Part shown: positions 37,460 through 47,828 of the stretch, piece after piece | Position numbering within the stretch: the stretch's first letter is position 1 | Layout: every line of letters starts with the position of its first letter | Made by a program: the position numbers and the translations under genes | Assembly (NCBI RefSeq): GCF_026262505.1 | Contig: NC_067206.1 | Coordinates: forward strand, 12,458,205-12,522,204 | DNA length: 64,000 nucleotides | Direction of reading: 5' to 3' | From: Trichomonas vaginalis G3 | Lineage: Eukaryota > Parabasalia > Trichomonadida > Trichomonadidae | Notes under the pieces: generated by a model | Seen by the model: only the letters and a program-made list of their open reading frames with translations | Told to the model about the DNA's origin: nothing | Database searches by the model: none

Positions 37460-37727
37460 GGTAGTGGGGCCTCCAGGCACTTCGTGCCCTCTAGCCCTGA
37501 AGATGTTTAGTATAACTTTGTCCGGACAAGTAAGGGTCTATCGTCGCTACAGGAAAAGTTACAGGCGTTCCAAGGAAGTATACTTTGAGAAGCCTTTTCT
37601 CCATTTTAAAACAAGATAGGACCGTTATTTTACAAAACTGACAACACTTTGACCGAGTAGTTTTTTGTGCTGAACAAAAAGTGTCATATAAACATCTGTC
37701 AAAAACCGCTTTTTAACTTCACTTAAA
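37460..37727. repeat. Left terminal region of Maverick B
   Basis: It starts AGTGGGGCC. A GGCAC-TTC-GTGCC hairpin (37,476-37,488) lies inside an outer GGGC/GCCC pairing. Read on the other strand the loop is GAA, as in the double-hairpin elements of Maverick A. A perfect 12-bp palindrome TTGTCCGGACAA lies at 37,518-37,529; its half resembles the core of the 22-bp repeat at 52.7 kb. TTTTTAACTTCACTTAAA precedes the first gene. Confidence 0.5.
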
Positions 37728-39236
37728 ATGCCACGTAAGCTACGTAAGAATATACGTAAGAGGAAGAGAGCATTGAAACATCCAATAGTAAAACTGACAC
37801 CACAACAACAGTTGCAACAACAAATTATGAATGACCCCACTATGTTGCAACAAATGTCAAGCAACCCTATGCTTTTAAACCGAGTTATTGGTGCACAGAG
37901 TGGAGGTTTAAGAGCGGCACTTTTAGCGAAAATGGCAGGCTATGGTGGAGCTGCAGACGGAACAGCTTATAACCCTCAAAGTCAAATGAATTTGAGTTCA
38001 CTCAAAAATCAAATAACAGATGTCAAAAAGTCAAACATAGACATACAGAAACAAATAAGTGAAAACGAAAAGAAACTAGAATATGACAGACACACAAAGA
38101 AACTCAATGAGTTAAACGTAGAGAAAAAGAAGAAAGAAGAACAACTGAAAGAACTAAGTACAGAGGAATATGCGAAAAAAGTGTCAGAAAAAGCAGCAGA
38201 AGTAGCAAAAATGGAACAAGATGTTATAAATTTGAAAAACCATACTACTCAATATAAAGTACTGAAAGATGAAGAGATAAAACAAAAAGCCATGAAGACA
38301 TATATGGATAGCGATGAGTATAAAAAAGAAGTTGAAGCAAATGTAAAGGCAGAAAAACTTTTACAGTTGCAAAACCAAACCGTACAGTATGAAAACTTAG
38401 CACAAGAAAGTAAAAATAACGACGCAGCCATGCAAAAGGCAATGAAAAGCGCAGAATATATAAAAGCTAATAATGACTGGTTAGATGCCCAAGCCAACGC
38501 TAAAGCAGCCCAACTTATAGGGTCAATAAGGACAAAAATACAAGCGGATGAAGACAGTTCAAATGAAGCTTTAATGAATGCTGACTTTAAGAACGCCTTC
38601 GAAGCTCTTCATAGTAAGGTGAAACTAGTGAACGACTTCTCATCTGGAAAGAAACTGAAGTCTGAAGGTTTCGACAAAGAGTTAAGAGAAGTAGCACAAA
38701 ATATGACGAAAATAACAGATGCAGCAACGAGACAGGCAGTTCAAAGTGCCTATGACGCCGTTAGAGCAACTGTTGTGGAAAGTCAAGAAAAAGAGTTACA
38801 ACAGACCAAAACAGACCTAGTAAATGCTTTCTTAAAAACGAAAAGTCAGGTAGGACATTATGCTGCAGATGGAACATATGTGCCAGCTGGTGGAACTTAT
38901 ATACCAGCTGGTGGAACTTATATACTAGCCAGTGGAACTTATATACCACCAAACCCTCCAAGAGAAGCACCTGCACCAGGACTACCTAAAACATTTACAT
39001 CGTCACATGGACACAGACACAGGCATGCACCAAAACCAACACAACAACCAACAGTTCAAAATCCAGCACAACAACCAACAGTTCAAAATCCAGCACAACA
39101 ACCAACAGTTCAAAACACTGCACCACAACCAACAGTTCAAAACACTGCACCACAACCAACAGTTCAAAACACTGCACAGCAACAACCACAAACAGAGCAA
39201 GGACATAAAAGAAGTAGAGAACAAGGAAACCAATAA
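37728..39236 (+). CDS. Maverick B coiled-coil protein with basic N-terminus and repeats, 502 aa
   Basis: No family recognised. Residues 2-20 are strongly basic (PRKLRKNIRKRKRALKHP), then glutamine-rich, then long charged coiled coils (about residues 85-250 and onward). Near residue 380 a GGTYIPA-type unit repeats about three times (21 nt each). The tail holds five QQPTVQNxA units of nine residues (27 nt each, 39,041-39,178) after an HGHRHRHAP stretch. Its position just ahead of the capsid gene and on the same strand suggests a virion core or scaffold protein; this is inference. It looks whole. Confidence 0.6.
   Translation: MPRKLRKNIRKRKRALKHPIVKLTPQQQLQQQIMNDPTMLQQMSSNPMLLNRVIGAQSGGLRAALLAKMAGYGGAADGTAYNPQSQMNLSSLKNQITDVKKSNIDIQKQISENEKKLEYDRHTKKLNELNVEKKKKEEQLKELSTEEYAKKVSEKAAEVAKMEQDVINLKNHTTQYKVLKDEEIKQKAMKTYMDSDEYKKEVEANVKAEKLLQLQNQTVQYENLAQESKNNDAAMQKAMKSAEYIKANNDWLDAQANAKAAQLIGSIRTKIQADEDSSNEALMNADFKNAFEALHSKVKLVNDFSSGKKLKSEGFDKELREVAQNMTKITDAATRQAVQSAYDAVRATVVESQEKELQQTKTDLVNAFLKTKSQVGHYAADGTYVPAGGTYIPAGGTYILASGTYIPPNPPREAPAPGLPKTFTSSHGHRHRHAPKPTQQPTVQNPAQQPTVQNPAQQPTVQNTAPQPTVQNTAPQPTVQNTAQQQPQTEQGHKRSREQGNQ
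38883..39178 (+). repeat. Coding minisatellites (21-bp and 27-bp units)
   Basis: A 21-bp unit (about three copies, 38,883-38,945) and a 27-bp unit (about five copies, 39,041-39,178) lie in the 3' part of the 502-aa gene. Both are multiples of three, so copy-number change keeps the frame. Confidence 0.75.
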
Positions 39237-39245
39237 TTCTTAAAA

Positions 39246-41102
39246 ATGCTTAAGGAAGACTATGGTTACCCAGATACTCTTGACTTTAGTGACAGATATA
39301 AAGAAGCTATTAGAAAGTTCAAGGAAGGAAATACTGACCCGAACCTATTTAGCTTTATGGTTCAGCACCAAATGGGATATAATTTCAAACCTGGAAAATA
39401 CAAGCTCGCTAAGGGATATGATTTAATAGCATATCATCCAAATGACATGACTGAATTTACTCCGAGATATTTGGTGTCAGAGCTAAATGATAATTCAACT
39501 CTCTTCATGAAACGCGTAAAAAATAGAGACGGAACGAAAGAAGAAAGGTTTATGAGTCCGGATGACTTAGATAGGGAACTTTTTAAAAACGGTCTCGGAA
39601 TATATGAAATGCCAGCAGATGAGGTACAAGAAACTCCACAGGAAGAAGTTCAGATACAACCAGACATGGAAGAAATAGTTCAGCAACAACAGCTAGAAGA
39701 GCCTGAAGGAAACAAACAAGTCCCTCCTTTGGAAACTAACTTCACAGAACTAGATGAAGATTTGGAACAGCCGAAAAATCTTGACCCTCAACAAGTGTAT
39801 GCGGGGAATATGGAATCTTTCCAAGAGTCTAAGAAAAATTCGGCTGACATAGTAGAAGAATATCGAAAAATGTTCGCCGACATACAAAAGACTCCAACAT
39901 CAGATGAAAATATTCAACATAGAATGGAAGAACTGAAAGAAAGTGTACGCAAATACAACAATCCTTTTTACTTACGACCATATAACGTTCAATCTTTGGC
40001 TGAACTCGGTGAAAATAAAAGGTTAAATTTCAAGAAAACATATAGAAATGAAACATTGTTTAAAGTTCATTCAGAACCTAACCAATATGGAAACAAACCT
40101 ACTTTTGTTTCTGCAGACTATGGAACTACAATGAGATGGGGTCATAAAGCTAATCCGGATAGGTGGTTCATAAACTTACAACCTCAATTCCAAGAAGTTG
40201 TAGACGCAATGGAAGTGAATGGTGAACCAGATATAGCTGGTATTTTCAGCGCAGCTTTAATGCCATTGAAAGATATGAAACATGCAGATATTTTGGACCA
40301 GTATGAAATGAACATGGCTGATGGAAATATAACACCTGACGTTCTAGAACATTTATCTCAAAGAACTACACAGAACCATAGAGATGGTATATTTGGTGAA
40401 GAGTTTAGAAAGAAAGTTAGGGAGAGAGAAGGAAGAGAACCTATTGTACATGACCTTGCAAACGAAAGTTTGCAAAATGTCATAAAAACTTACTTTGCAG
40501 ACAATGAACTGAGAAGGGATGAATATTTAAGAAAACTCAAATGGACAGTACCAAATGAAATGTTAGTATTGAAAAACATGTTCCTTGACAAAATAAAACC
40601 AACTACAGAAATAAATGACGCAAGACTGAAACATTGGGTAAAAGCTTTCCCATTCACAAAAGATATTATTGGTAACATGGAAAGAAAACCAGAATGGCTA
40701 CAAAAACATATATTTGGAAACGAGCTTATTCCATATGGACAAGCTCTGTTTGAAGAGCTTGAACCGGAAACTCAGGAAAGAGTCATGCAAACAATACGCG
40801 AAGACTCAAATACAAACTATGACAAAATCTTTCTAGGATATAGGTTACCTGAGATGGGCGACCAGAGCCCAAAGGCAAAAAGGACATGGGAAATTTACAA
40901 CATACTAGGTGAACATGAGGCAAAGATGCAACAACTTGAAGCAGAGGGCAAGTTACCAAAGCGACACCAAAGAAGAAGAGTAGAACAAAGTGAAAGTAGT
41001 GAAGAAGTAACTTCATCTAGTGAAAGTAGTGGCAATGAAGGAAAAAGAAGAGTTAAAAACTCAGTCAGGAAGAAAGTAAAGCTTGGTACGAAACAATTAT
41101 GA
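39246..41102 (+). CDS. Maverick B hypothetical protein, 618 aa
   Basis: No family recognised. The N-terminal domain (about residues 1-120) is followed by an acidic Gln/Glu-rich linker (about 125-185). A larger domain then runs from about 210 to 560 (it includes NNPFYLRPYNVQSLAELGEN). The serine/glutamate-rich tail ends in a bipartite basic signal (RRVKNSVRKKVKLG). The gene starts 9 bp after the stop of the previous one and ends 39 bp before the capsid gene, forming a tight same-strand trio, so a structural or assembly role is inferred. It looks whole. Confidence 0.6.
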   Translation: MLKEDYGYPDTLDFSDRYKEAIRKFKEGNTDPNLFSFMVQHQMGYNFKPGKYKLAKGYDLIAYHPNDMTEFTPRYLVSELNDNSTLFMKRVKNRDGTKEERFMSPDDLDRELFKNGLGIYEMPADEVQETPQEEVQIQPDMEEIVQQQQLEEPEGNKQVPPLETNFTELDEDLEQPKNLDPQQVYAGNMESFQESKKNSADIVEEYRKMFADIQKTPTSDENIQHRMEELKESVRKYNNPFYLRPYNVQSLAELGENKRLNFKKTYRNETLFKVHSEPNQYGNKPTFVSADYGTTMRWGHKANPDRWFINLQPQFQEVVDAMEVNGEPDIAGIFSAALMPLKDMKHADILDQYEMNMADGNITPDVLEHLSQRTTQNHRDGIFGEEFRKKVREREGREPIVHDLANESLQNVIKTYFADNELRRDEYLRKLKWTVPNEMLVLKNMFLDKIKPTTEINDARLKHWVKAFPFTKDIIGNMERKPEWLQKHIFGNELIPYGQALFEELEPETQERVMQTIREDSNTNYDKIFLGYRLPEMGDQSPKAKRTWEIYNILGEHEAKMQQLEAEGKLPKRHQRRRVEQSESSEEVTSSSESSGNEGKRRVKNSVRKKVKLGTKQL

Positions 41103-41141
41103 CAAATAAATCCAACTATTCTATATTTTTACCCATATGAA

Positions 41142-42749
41142 ATGTACGCCGCTCAGAATATAACGCCAACAGTTTTGGATGCCATGAACGGAAATGTTTC
41201 CGAATGGTATAACGAATGCGACAATGCCATTAGAAGGTCAGAAATAGTTCCTGGAACTTACGAATATACAACTGCTGTTTCTTATGGAAACGTAGGTGAG
41301 TTTGGAGAAGGTTCTTCAACAACAGTAGATATTGCTTGCGACAGGTTTCATATTATTTCTATTGACAACTCATTCTTATACGTGGAACAAGACATTGAAA
41401 TAAAACCTTCTGCCAAGTTGTCTGACAAGAAAGGTTGCAATGGAATTTTCTATGTCGGATACCAATATGCTCCAGAAGTTTTCATGGGATATAAGATATA
41501 TTCTAACTCTGACTTAGTTCAAACAGTAACATGGGCAAACTATGAATGGTTCGCTTTGAGAAACTCAGTACAACCACAAGCTAGAGAACAAACAGACCAG
41601 TATGCAACTATTGAGAAAATAAGAAGACTTGACCCTAACGTTCCAGGAGTTTATGTTAACCTTTCTGGTTCAGATGGAACTGCTGCCACTAAAGTAAAAC
41701 TGAAACTTAGAGTTCCTTTGTCATCTTTCCTCATCTTCAGGTTTTTAAGATACTTGCCAAACTGGGCAGGAAAAATTTCTATCGAACTTACTCCAAGTAA
41801 AAATAACTTAGTCATTGCACCAACACAAGACCCATTCACTATTACAGACGTAAAGGGAACAAATCAAACGTCATTCGCCGAATTTTGCAAAGACAAAGTT
41901 GACTTAGACTTTGGTTTCTCAAACTTCAACAATGAAGTAAACTATTATTTCAATGCTGCTGGAACTGCTTGGGACCCAGTTAAGTTCACATGCGAAAAGT
42001 TTGAATGCAAGAGAATAGAAAGCAGACTTGCAGTCTATATGTTGGACCCAGATATTTCAAATGCTTTAGCTGCCAAATATATTGCAGTTCCACTTATGTT
42101 CCCTATACACCAAATATCTGTCAAAGACTTTGCAGGTGAAGTTGGAAACCAAAGTGCTGACCCAGGTGCAAGAACAGATATTGCTTTAACAACTGCAATG
42201 AAACATGCAGATACTATGTTTGTACTGTTCAGACGAACTATAAATGACTATTCTTGTTTCTACAACCCTGGTATTAAATATCATATAAACATAGATGGCA
42301 AATATTATCCAAGAGAAGAATATTCTACAGTTGAGGATATGAGGTCATACAACTTGACATTAGATGCTATGAACTTTAACAACAACTTCACAACAATCAT
42401 TAACCCTGAAATGCAAAGTTCTATTATGCCATATGTGAAAGTATGGACTCATACAGGAGGTCAAAAAACTCAATATACAAATGGAGACCGTTCAAACTTT
42501 TGGCTTGGCATTCCATTTGCTGACTCAGAAGACTTTATGGGTGGTATTTCAACTGTTGGTACAGTTCAAATACAATATACTGGTGACAGAGACGGTCCAG
42601 ATGAACTGAGAGCAAAGAAGTTTACAAAACCAATAGCACTTTTCACGGAAGATGCTCTTTTGAAGATTCGTTCGATGAAACCTGCTGGGGCTCCTCAGAT
42701 TGGCATAACGACAGCTTCCATCGAGCAGATTTTGGCAGCAGGTCAGTAA
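41142..42749 (+). CDS. Major capsid protein candidate (double jelly roll) of Maverick B
   Basis: A 535-aa, beta-strand-rich protein, the size expected for Polinton double-jelly-roll capsid proteins. Segments such as SSFLIFRFLRYLPNWAGKIS pair with the broken relative in Maverick A. The start ATG follows TATTTTTACCCATATGAA, the element start motif. It sits after two structural-looking genes. Capsid identity is inferred from size, strand content, paralogy and context; I cannot run a fold search. The last 107 bp overlap the antisense 139-aa gene. It looks whole. Confidence 0.65.
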   Translation: MYAAQNITPTVLDAMNGNVSEWYNECDNAIRRSEIVPGTYEYTTAVSYGNVGEFGEGSSTTVDIACDRFHIISIDNSFLYVEQDIEIKPSAKLSDKKGCNGIFYVGYQYAPEVFMGYKIYSNSDLVQTVTWANYEWFALRNSVQPQAREQTDQYATIEKIRRLDPNVPGVYVNLSGSDGTAATKVKLKLRVPLSSFLIFRFLRYLPNWAGKISIELTPSKNNLVIAPTQDPFTITDVKGTNQTSFAEFCKDKVDLDFGFSNFNNEVNYYFNAAGTAWDPVKFTCEKFECKRIESRLAVYMLDPDISNALAAKYIAVPLMFPIHQISVKDFAGEVGNQSADPGARTDIALTTAMKHADTMFVLFRRTINDYSCFYNPGIKYHINIDGKYYPREEYSTVEDMRSYNLTLDAMNFNNNFTTIINPEMQSSIMPYVKVWTHTGGQKTQYTNGDRSNFWLGIPFADSEDFMGGISTVGTVQIQYTGDRDGPDELRAKKFTKPIALFTEDALLKIRSMKPAGAPQIGITTASIEQILAAGQ

Positions 42750-43062
42750 GTTGTTCTTGAACTGACTTCTCTCCGTCAAATATTGACAGTACGCCAGTTT
42801 TGACATAATATTGTATTATAAACTTTCCTTTAGAAATATCTGTAAGTTTTGTTGTTATATTTTTGTCAACGTCAAGAACTTTCACCATTTCAGTTATACC
42901 AACTTTCTTTGCTTTATGGAAATATTTTGGTTCAGCAAATATTGCTATTCTATAACATTTACCATTGTTTGTATAAAGAACTATTCTGTCAATGTATTTG
43001 TATTGTTTGTGTGTGTAAACTTTGTTCTGCTTCAATTCGAAGAGATACTCGAATACGTCCAT
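42643..43062 (-). CDS. Maverick B hypothetical protein, 139 aa, antisense to capsid end
   Basis: No family recognised; mixed alpha/beta (start MDVFEYLFELKQNKVYTHKQ, later YVKTGVLSIFDGEKSVQEQL). The C-terminal 35 codons lie on the strand opposite the end of the capsid gene. The start shares an 18-bp spacer with the divergent gene at 43,081, whose motif TTTTTATTCTAAGTAAA reads as a start motif in one direction. Confidence 0.5.
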   Translation of the reverse strand: MDVFEYLFELKQNKVYTHKQYKYIDRIVLYTNNGKCYRIAIFAEPKYFHKAKKVGITEMVKVLDVDKNITTKLTDISKGKFIIQYYVKTGVLSIFDGEKSVQEQLTDLLPKSARWKLSLCQSEEPQQVSSNESSKEHLP

Positions 43063-43080
43063 CTTTTTATTCTAAGTAAA

Positions 43081-43568
43081 ATGTCATTTCCGAAAAATAG
43101 AAGCGTGAGTGTTTCAAAAGGTTTAATGGCGGTGGCAGATGTGAAGTTAAATTCACCAACTCAAACAAACAGTCAAAGTGTTATTGTCAATGTCAAAGAC
43201 AGAGATGTTGAAGTGGGAAACCATACGAGGACGAAGATGGTATAACAATTGTTCCTGTAAAAGAACAACCAACATATCCTGAAGTTAGCAGAGACTTAAG
43301 TTCTGTTGCAGATATTCGAAACGACTACCAACAACTGAAAGACAAACTTCAAACTCAGGAGAAGATTTGTCAAGCTTTAAGTATAATGTTAAACTTGGTC
43401 GAACACAACCCTGTAAAAGTGAACTCATATGTCATTGCACCTCATGAAGTTTTGAAAGAACTATTGAAACTTTTGACAGAGGCAGACGATATAAACATCA
43501 AAGAAATAGAACCCGACATTAGTTGCTGTGGTGTTCATATAATGTCATTGACAAGATATACGTTATGA
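43081..43568 (+). pseudogene. Maverick B hypothetical protein, broken
   Basis: No family recognised. The first part is Ser/Val/Asn-rich (MSFPKNRSVSVSKGLMAV). The later part is helical (LKDKLQTQEKICQALS, then VLKELLKLLTEADDINIKE). It looks broken about once. Its stop codon overlaps the next start in the form ATGA. Confidence 0.45.
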
Positions 43569-43660
43569 AAGGAGGTGAAACGTTGAACTTAAAGTATAGT
43601 TTCCCAGACGTCATAAAAATATTTGACGACCACAACATTTCATTAAAATTTATTTGCTAA
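43565..43660 (+). CDS. Maverick B mini-protein, 31 aa
   Basis: The ATG at 43,565 overlaps the stop of the previous gene (ATGA). It reads MKGGETLNLKYSFPDVIKIF and ends at 43,660, six bases before the next start. It is supported only by this tight packing. Confidence 0.35.
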   Translation: MKGGETLNLKYSFPDVIKIFDDHNISLKFIC

Positions 43661-43666
43661 GTAAAA

Positions 43667-43897
43667 ATGTCAAAACTTCTTGAAAGATGTTTGAAGAAAA
43701 ATAATATAGACTTTATTTCATGTAAAGGACTTTACACACTTTTGAACGATATGAAAGACCCTGTTTTGTTTGTTCGTGTAGACAAAGGAAAGTTCTATGT
43801 CTTTACAAAATATTTGAACTTCTTAGACAGAGAACTTCAAGAAACGCCATGTGAAAGTTTAGATGAAGTTCTTCTCCACTTTCAGAAAAACTTTTAA
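43667..43897 (+). CDS. Maverick B hypothetical protein, 76 aa
   Basis: No family recognised. A small alpha/beta-looking protein, MSKLLERCLKKNNIDFISCK, with VLFVRVDKGKFYVF later on. The start follows TTATTTGCTAAGTAAAA. It lies in a run of same-strand small genes and looks whole. Confidence 0.5.
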   Translation: MSKLLERCLKKNNIDFISCKGLYTLLNDMKDPVLFVRVDKGKFYVFTKYLNFLDRELQETPCESLDEVLLHFQKNF

Positions 43898-43907
43898 ATA
43901 TATATAA

Positions 43908-44721
43908 ATGGCAGAAGATATAATGGTTTATACTATTACGACTAAAAACCCTGAGTCATATAATTCTATAACAACAAACTTACAAAGTCCTCAAGGACGG
44001 TATTGTAAACTAACTTTAAACACAATGACGACTAAAGCCTGTTTTGCTCTTTTGACACCAGAAGACTTTATTGTTGTGAATGGTAAAAAATACTCCTTTG
44101 AAGATACTTACTCAGATATACCACCAACAGGTTTTGTTGACTTATTTAATACTTTAAGTACGGGTGTAACATGTGCTGCAACTAGAGCAGGTTTCATTAT
44201 GTTTGGATGTCCGACTGAGTTTACTATAAACAATATGAGCTATAATACAAAACTTATTTCTGGTTTTTACTACCAACAGTTTCCTATAACAGGAAAAGGT
44301 GTCATACAAGGAATGTCTATTCCATTGACATTAAGCACACCAATCTTATATATTGTTTCAAACTTAGGTTCAAAGTGTTATTCGAATGTCGACAGAAACT
44401 ATTTGACAAAAGATACTTATGCGTATAAACAATACTTTCTCTGCTGGTTTGCCTATTGTTCATTCGAATGCAGAATTTTCAACCTTAGTGAACTCAAACA
44501 CTTTGGCAAGTATAACGTTGACATTAGTTGACGCAAACTTTGTTCCTGTAAAACTTTTATGTCCTATGTATTTGTCAATGACGGCAGAAAGTTTCGAATT
44601 GGAAGATGCAACTGGTGAAAGTATTGTATTACAAGAACAACTTCAACAACAAATAGCTCAAGAACAACAAATGCAACAAATGCAACAAATGCAACAAATG
44701 CAACAACAAAGTCAAGAATAA
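43908..44721 (+). pseudogene. Maverick B beta-rich protein with Q/M-rich tail, broken
   Basis: Strand-rich sequence (YTITTKNPESYNSITTNLQS; FALLTPEDFIVVNGKKYSFE) with jelly-roll-like composition, so it could be another minor virion protein; no family is certain. The tail is a short Q-Q-M repeat (CAACAAATG units near 44,668-44,705). It looks broken about once. TTAAATATATATAA precedes the start. Confidence 0.4.
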
Positions 44722-44749
44722 AAAAAATATTTTTTTTATTTTTATAAAA

Positions 44750-45977
44750 ATGTACAGAATAGATGTTTCAGATTTTTATGACTTCCAAGCATTCAGAAAT
44801 ATGTGTCCATTTAGAGACTATAACAAAGCAGTCGAGAATTTGAAACGTTTAGTCATTTATGTCGACTCTGCCCCAGAATGTTATGTTATGAAAGAATGGG
44901 ATGTAGTCTTTAACAAACCAAGAGCAACAATAGTTTCAGAACAAGAATGTAGACTGAAACTTAAGAAAATAAAAGTCGTACAAGTTGGCATGAAGATGTT
45001 AGATGCTTGGGATATCTTATTGTCAAAGTTAGAAGATTTTTCAGTTCGTGGTATAAAGTTTTATACACCTTCTCCAAACTTCTATTCTATCTTCACTGGA
45101 TATAAATACGAACAAGTAGAATGGAAAGAAAATATTATAGAAGCTTGGTTAGACCATGTCAAAGAAATTATATGCAATGGAAACGAAAGAGTCTATGAGT
45201 ATATCTTATGTTGGTTTGCAAACATCTTACAACATCCAAGTGCTAAAAATGAAACTGCTCTCATTATATAAGGAAAACAAGGAACTGGTAAGAACACATT
45301 CTTACAGATATTTTGTGCAAACTGTTAGAGGGCTATTCGAACCCTAATATGACAAACTTAGAAACATCTGTGGCAGTTTAACTCCTCAATAGAGAATATG
45401 AAACTTATAGTTTGCAATGAACTTCAAAGTATAGATACAACAAAAGTTTGAACTCAGATGCTTTGAGAGTCTTATAACAGACAAAGTTGGAGTTGTTGAA
45501 AGAAAATATAAAGACCAAAGAGTTTGTGAAAATGTTGCAAACTTCATTATGGTTTTCAAACAATGCTGTTCCGATGATTAGAAAGTTCTGACAGAAGATA
45601 TGTAGTTGTCAGAACGTCAGATTCTCATATGCAAGATACAGAATATTTTGACGACTTAGCAGAATGTTTGACATCTGACTTTTACAACCACTTGTTCTCA
45701 TATTTATGACATTAGATATTTCAAAGTTCAATCCAAGACAAATTCCACATACCGAAGAGAGACAAACATTGTTAGAAGCAAACAGAGTGTATATGAACTG
45801 TTCATAGATGAAACTGACTTTGTGTCATTAGATGAAAGGTCATTGTACGATTCGTATAAACAATATTGTCAAGAAATTGGTTATATGACAGCGTCTAAAC
45901 GAACATTCTTGGCAACTGTCAAAAGTCTTTTAGACGTACAGAATGGTGTATATACAAAGAAAATTTTTTCTGAGTAA
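44750..45977 (+). pseudogene. SF3 helicase of Maverick B, broken
   Basis: Homologous to the C-terminal half of the Maverick A primase-helicase: MLDAWDILLSKLEDFSVRGI here against ITAWDVLLNQLSSLTVKGVR there, then YEYILCWFANILQHPSAKNE against YKYLLGWIASMIQHPGIKNE, followed by the P-loop region. It lacks a primase part of comparable length, and unlike the Maverick A gene it has no flanking iteron repeats. It is broken, with roughly five to ten breaks. Confidence 0.7.
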
Positions 45978-46012
45978 ATTTAAAAAAAAATATTTTTTAT
46001 CCGATAGAAAAG

Positions 46013-46432
46013 ATGACAAAAATTCATCTCAGTAAACAAGTACATGTCAGGACTTAAAGAAGAACTAGACCCATTCACATATTTGAATGTTTACTTCTAC
46101 CATTTTGAAAAGTCTTCATTCAGCAAAGTTTGGAACATCGACACCAGTTAAGTTTGCTATGTGACTAAAAACGGTGCGAAATTTGAAGACTTATACATAG
46201 AAGGTTTGTTAGCAGTCAAAGAAAGTTTTGACAGAAGGTTTTCAAACCTTAAAGAAGGCAAAGCATACAAACTTGTTATACCTTATGAACCAAAGAAAGC
46301 AGACGACTATGAATATTATGAGTCTAAGTTGTAGAAGTTCAAGGTAAATTGGGTAAAAGATTTTTAGAGTCTAAGCAGTGTTTTACTCCTAAAGAGGAAG
46401 AGAACATTGACATTGACCCAGAAATGTTCTAA
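46013..46432 (+). pseudogene. Maverick B hypothetical gene, broken
   Basis: Coding-like segments (LKEELDPFTYLNVYFYHFEK; LYIEGLLAVKESFDRRFSNL) follow the element start motif TTTTTTATCCGATAGAAAAG. No family recognised. About three breaks. Confidence 0.4.
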
Positions 46433-46900
46433 AAATAAAATTTTATTTTACATGTCAAATTTCTTTTTCTCTGGAACTGGTTCAGGTTCTTTCTCTCTTC
46501 TTCTACTTTCTTTTCTTTCTTTTCTTTCTTCTTCTTTTCTGGTGGAGTTATGTCAAATTTCTCCGAACCATATTTATGTAAAAGTTCTTTGTCCTTTAAT
46601 AGCTCATCTATTCTGTTTTCTATTTTCATCTTCAAGAACAGCGCATGTGTCTTCTTTGCATTCTAAGAACTTTTGTTGGACTTCATCTTTCCAATCGGCG
46701 TCATCTCTGTCAACAAGTCTGTCATTGACAAATTTTAAGACTGCTCTGCTTAATGTTTTATGGTTCTTGTCATTTTCCAGAAACAGAACTTTAGAACAAA
46801 TTCACCTTTCTTGTTTACACTATGTAAGATTTTATGGTCGACAGATGTTTTGCTGTCGAAAAAGTTTGTCTCGAATATAGATAGCGAAATCGCTAGACAT
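46430..46900 (-). pseudogene. Maverick B hypothetical charged protein, broken
   Basis: Minus-strand coding-like segments: a start MSSDFAIYIRDKLF, then helical sequence, then a very lysine/glutamate-rich end (EKKKKEKKEKKVEEERK). No family recognised; a few breaks. It is divergent from the ATPase gene, with a 39-bp AT spacer. Confidence 0.4.
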
Positions 46901-46939
46901 TTTCTAAAAGATAAACAATTTTAATTTTTCTAAAAATAT

Positions 46940-47813
46940 GTTAGAAAAAAAGTTTGCTGACATTGACAAGAAATTTGAGAATGTTTTAAACAAGAACAAG
47001 AGGAAGTTAGAAAATGCTCAGATAAACCTATACATGACAAGTTCTTATTTGCTCAGAATGGTATAACAGGTCTAATTGCACCACCTGGGTCGGGTAAGAC
47101 TTTCACTTATCTTAAAATGGCTGCACAACAACAAAACTAGATGAGAAGAACCCATTTTATGAGTTAGTTGTCATTTGTAGTACTTCTGGTCAATTTGACC
47201 AAACCGTCAATTCGTTCAAAGATATTATAAAGAAGTCTAAGTTAGTATGTATAAAGGATACTGAGTTGTTAGATTGGCAATAAAGAAGTACCAAAGAAGA
47301 GTTTTGAAGTATAATGCTATAAATGAGTATATAAATTCGAAGTTTAAAGACCCAAATGAGGAAATGCAGAGAATATTAGAGAAGAAACACTTCAGAAACA
47401 AACAGAAAGAGATAGAATACATTTCGAAGAAATTGCAATCTTACGATTGGAAGACTTACCCTCATAGATGTCTTCTTATTTTAGATGACTTTGCTTCTCA
47501 TCCTTTGTTAAAGAACAGAGAACAAGACATGTGTCGAATTCTTAAGAAACTTAGGCACTTTAACATTTCAGTCGTAATATGTGTACAGACAGCAAAGAGT
47601 TTAAGTAAGGATGTTAAAAGAATACTTACTGACATTATACTTTTCCCCGGATTGTCCGAAGACGATTTCATGGAACTTATGAAAGAGTCCATGGCAGGTA
47701 AGTTTGACAGACATGAACTCTGAGAGAAGTACAAAGTCATACAAGACCCTCATACTTCTTTCAGAATTCATATCTACGCAAACAAAGTTCAAATTGTAAA
47801 AAGTCAAGCTTGA
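46940..47813 (+). pseudogene. A32/FtsK-type genome-packaging ATPase of Maverick B, broken
   Basis: The P-loop APPGSGKT is encoded at 47,079-47,102. The Walker B region RCLLILDDFASHPLL follows. The downstream block LRHFNISVVICVQTAKSLSK and DIILFPGLSEDDFMELM is typical of A32-like packaging ATPases, which pump DNA into capsids in Polintons, virophages and NCLDVs. It is broken, with about three breaks. None was recognised in the visible part of Maverick A. Confidence 0.7.
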
Positions 47814-47828
47814 AAATAAAGAGTTCAT

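Noticed and set aside
38995-39233. Cysteine/leucine-rich frames antisense to the QQPTVQN repeat
   Set aside because: They are products of the 27-bp repeat read backwards.
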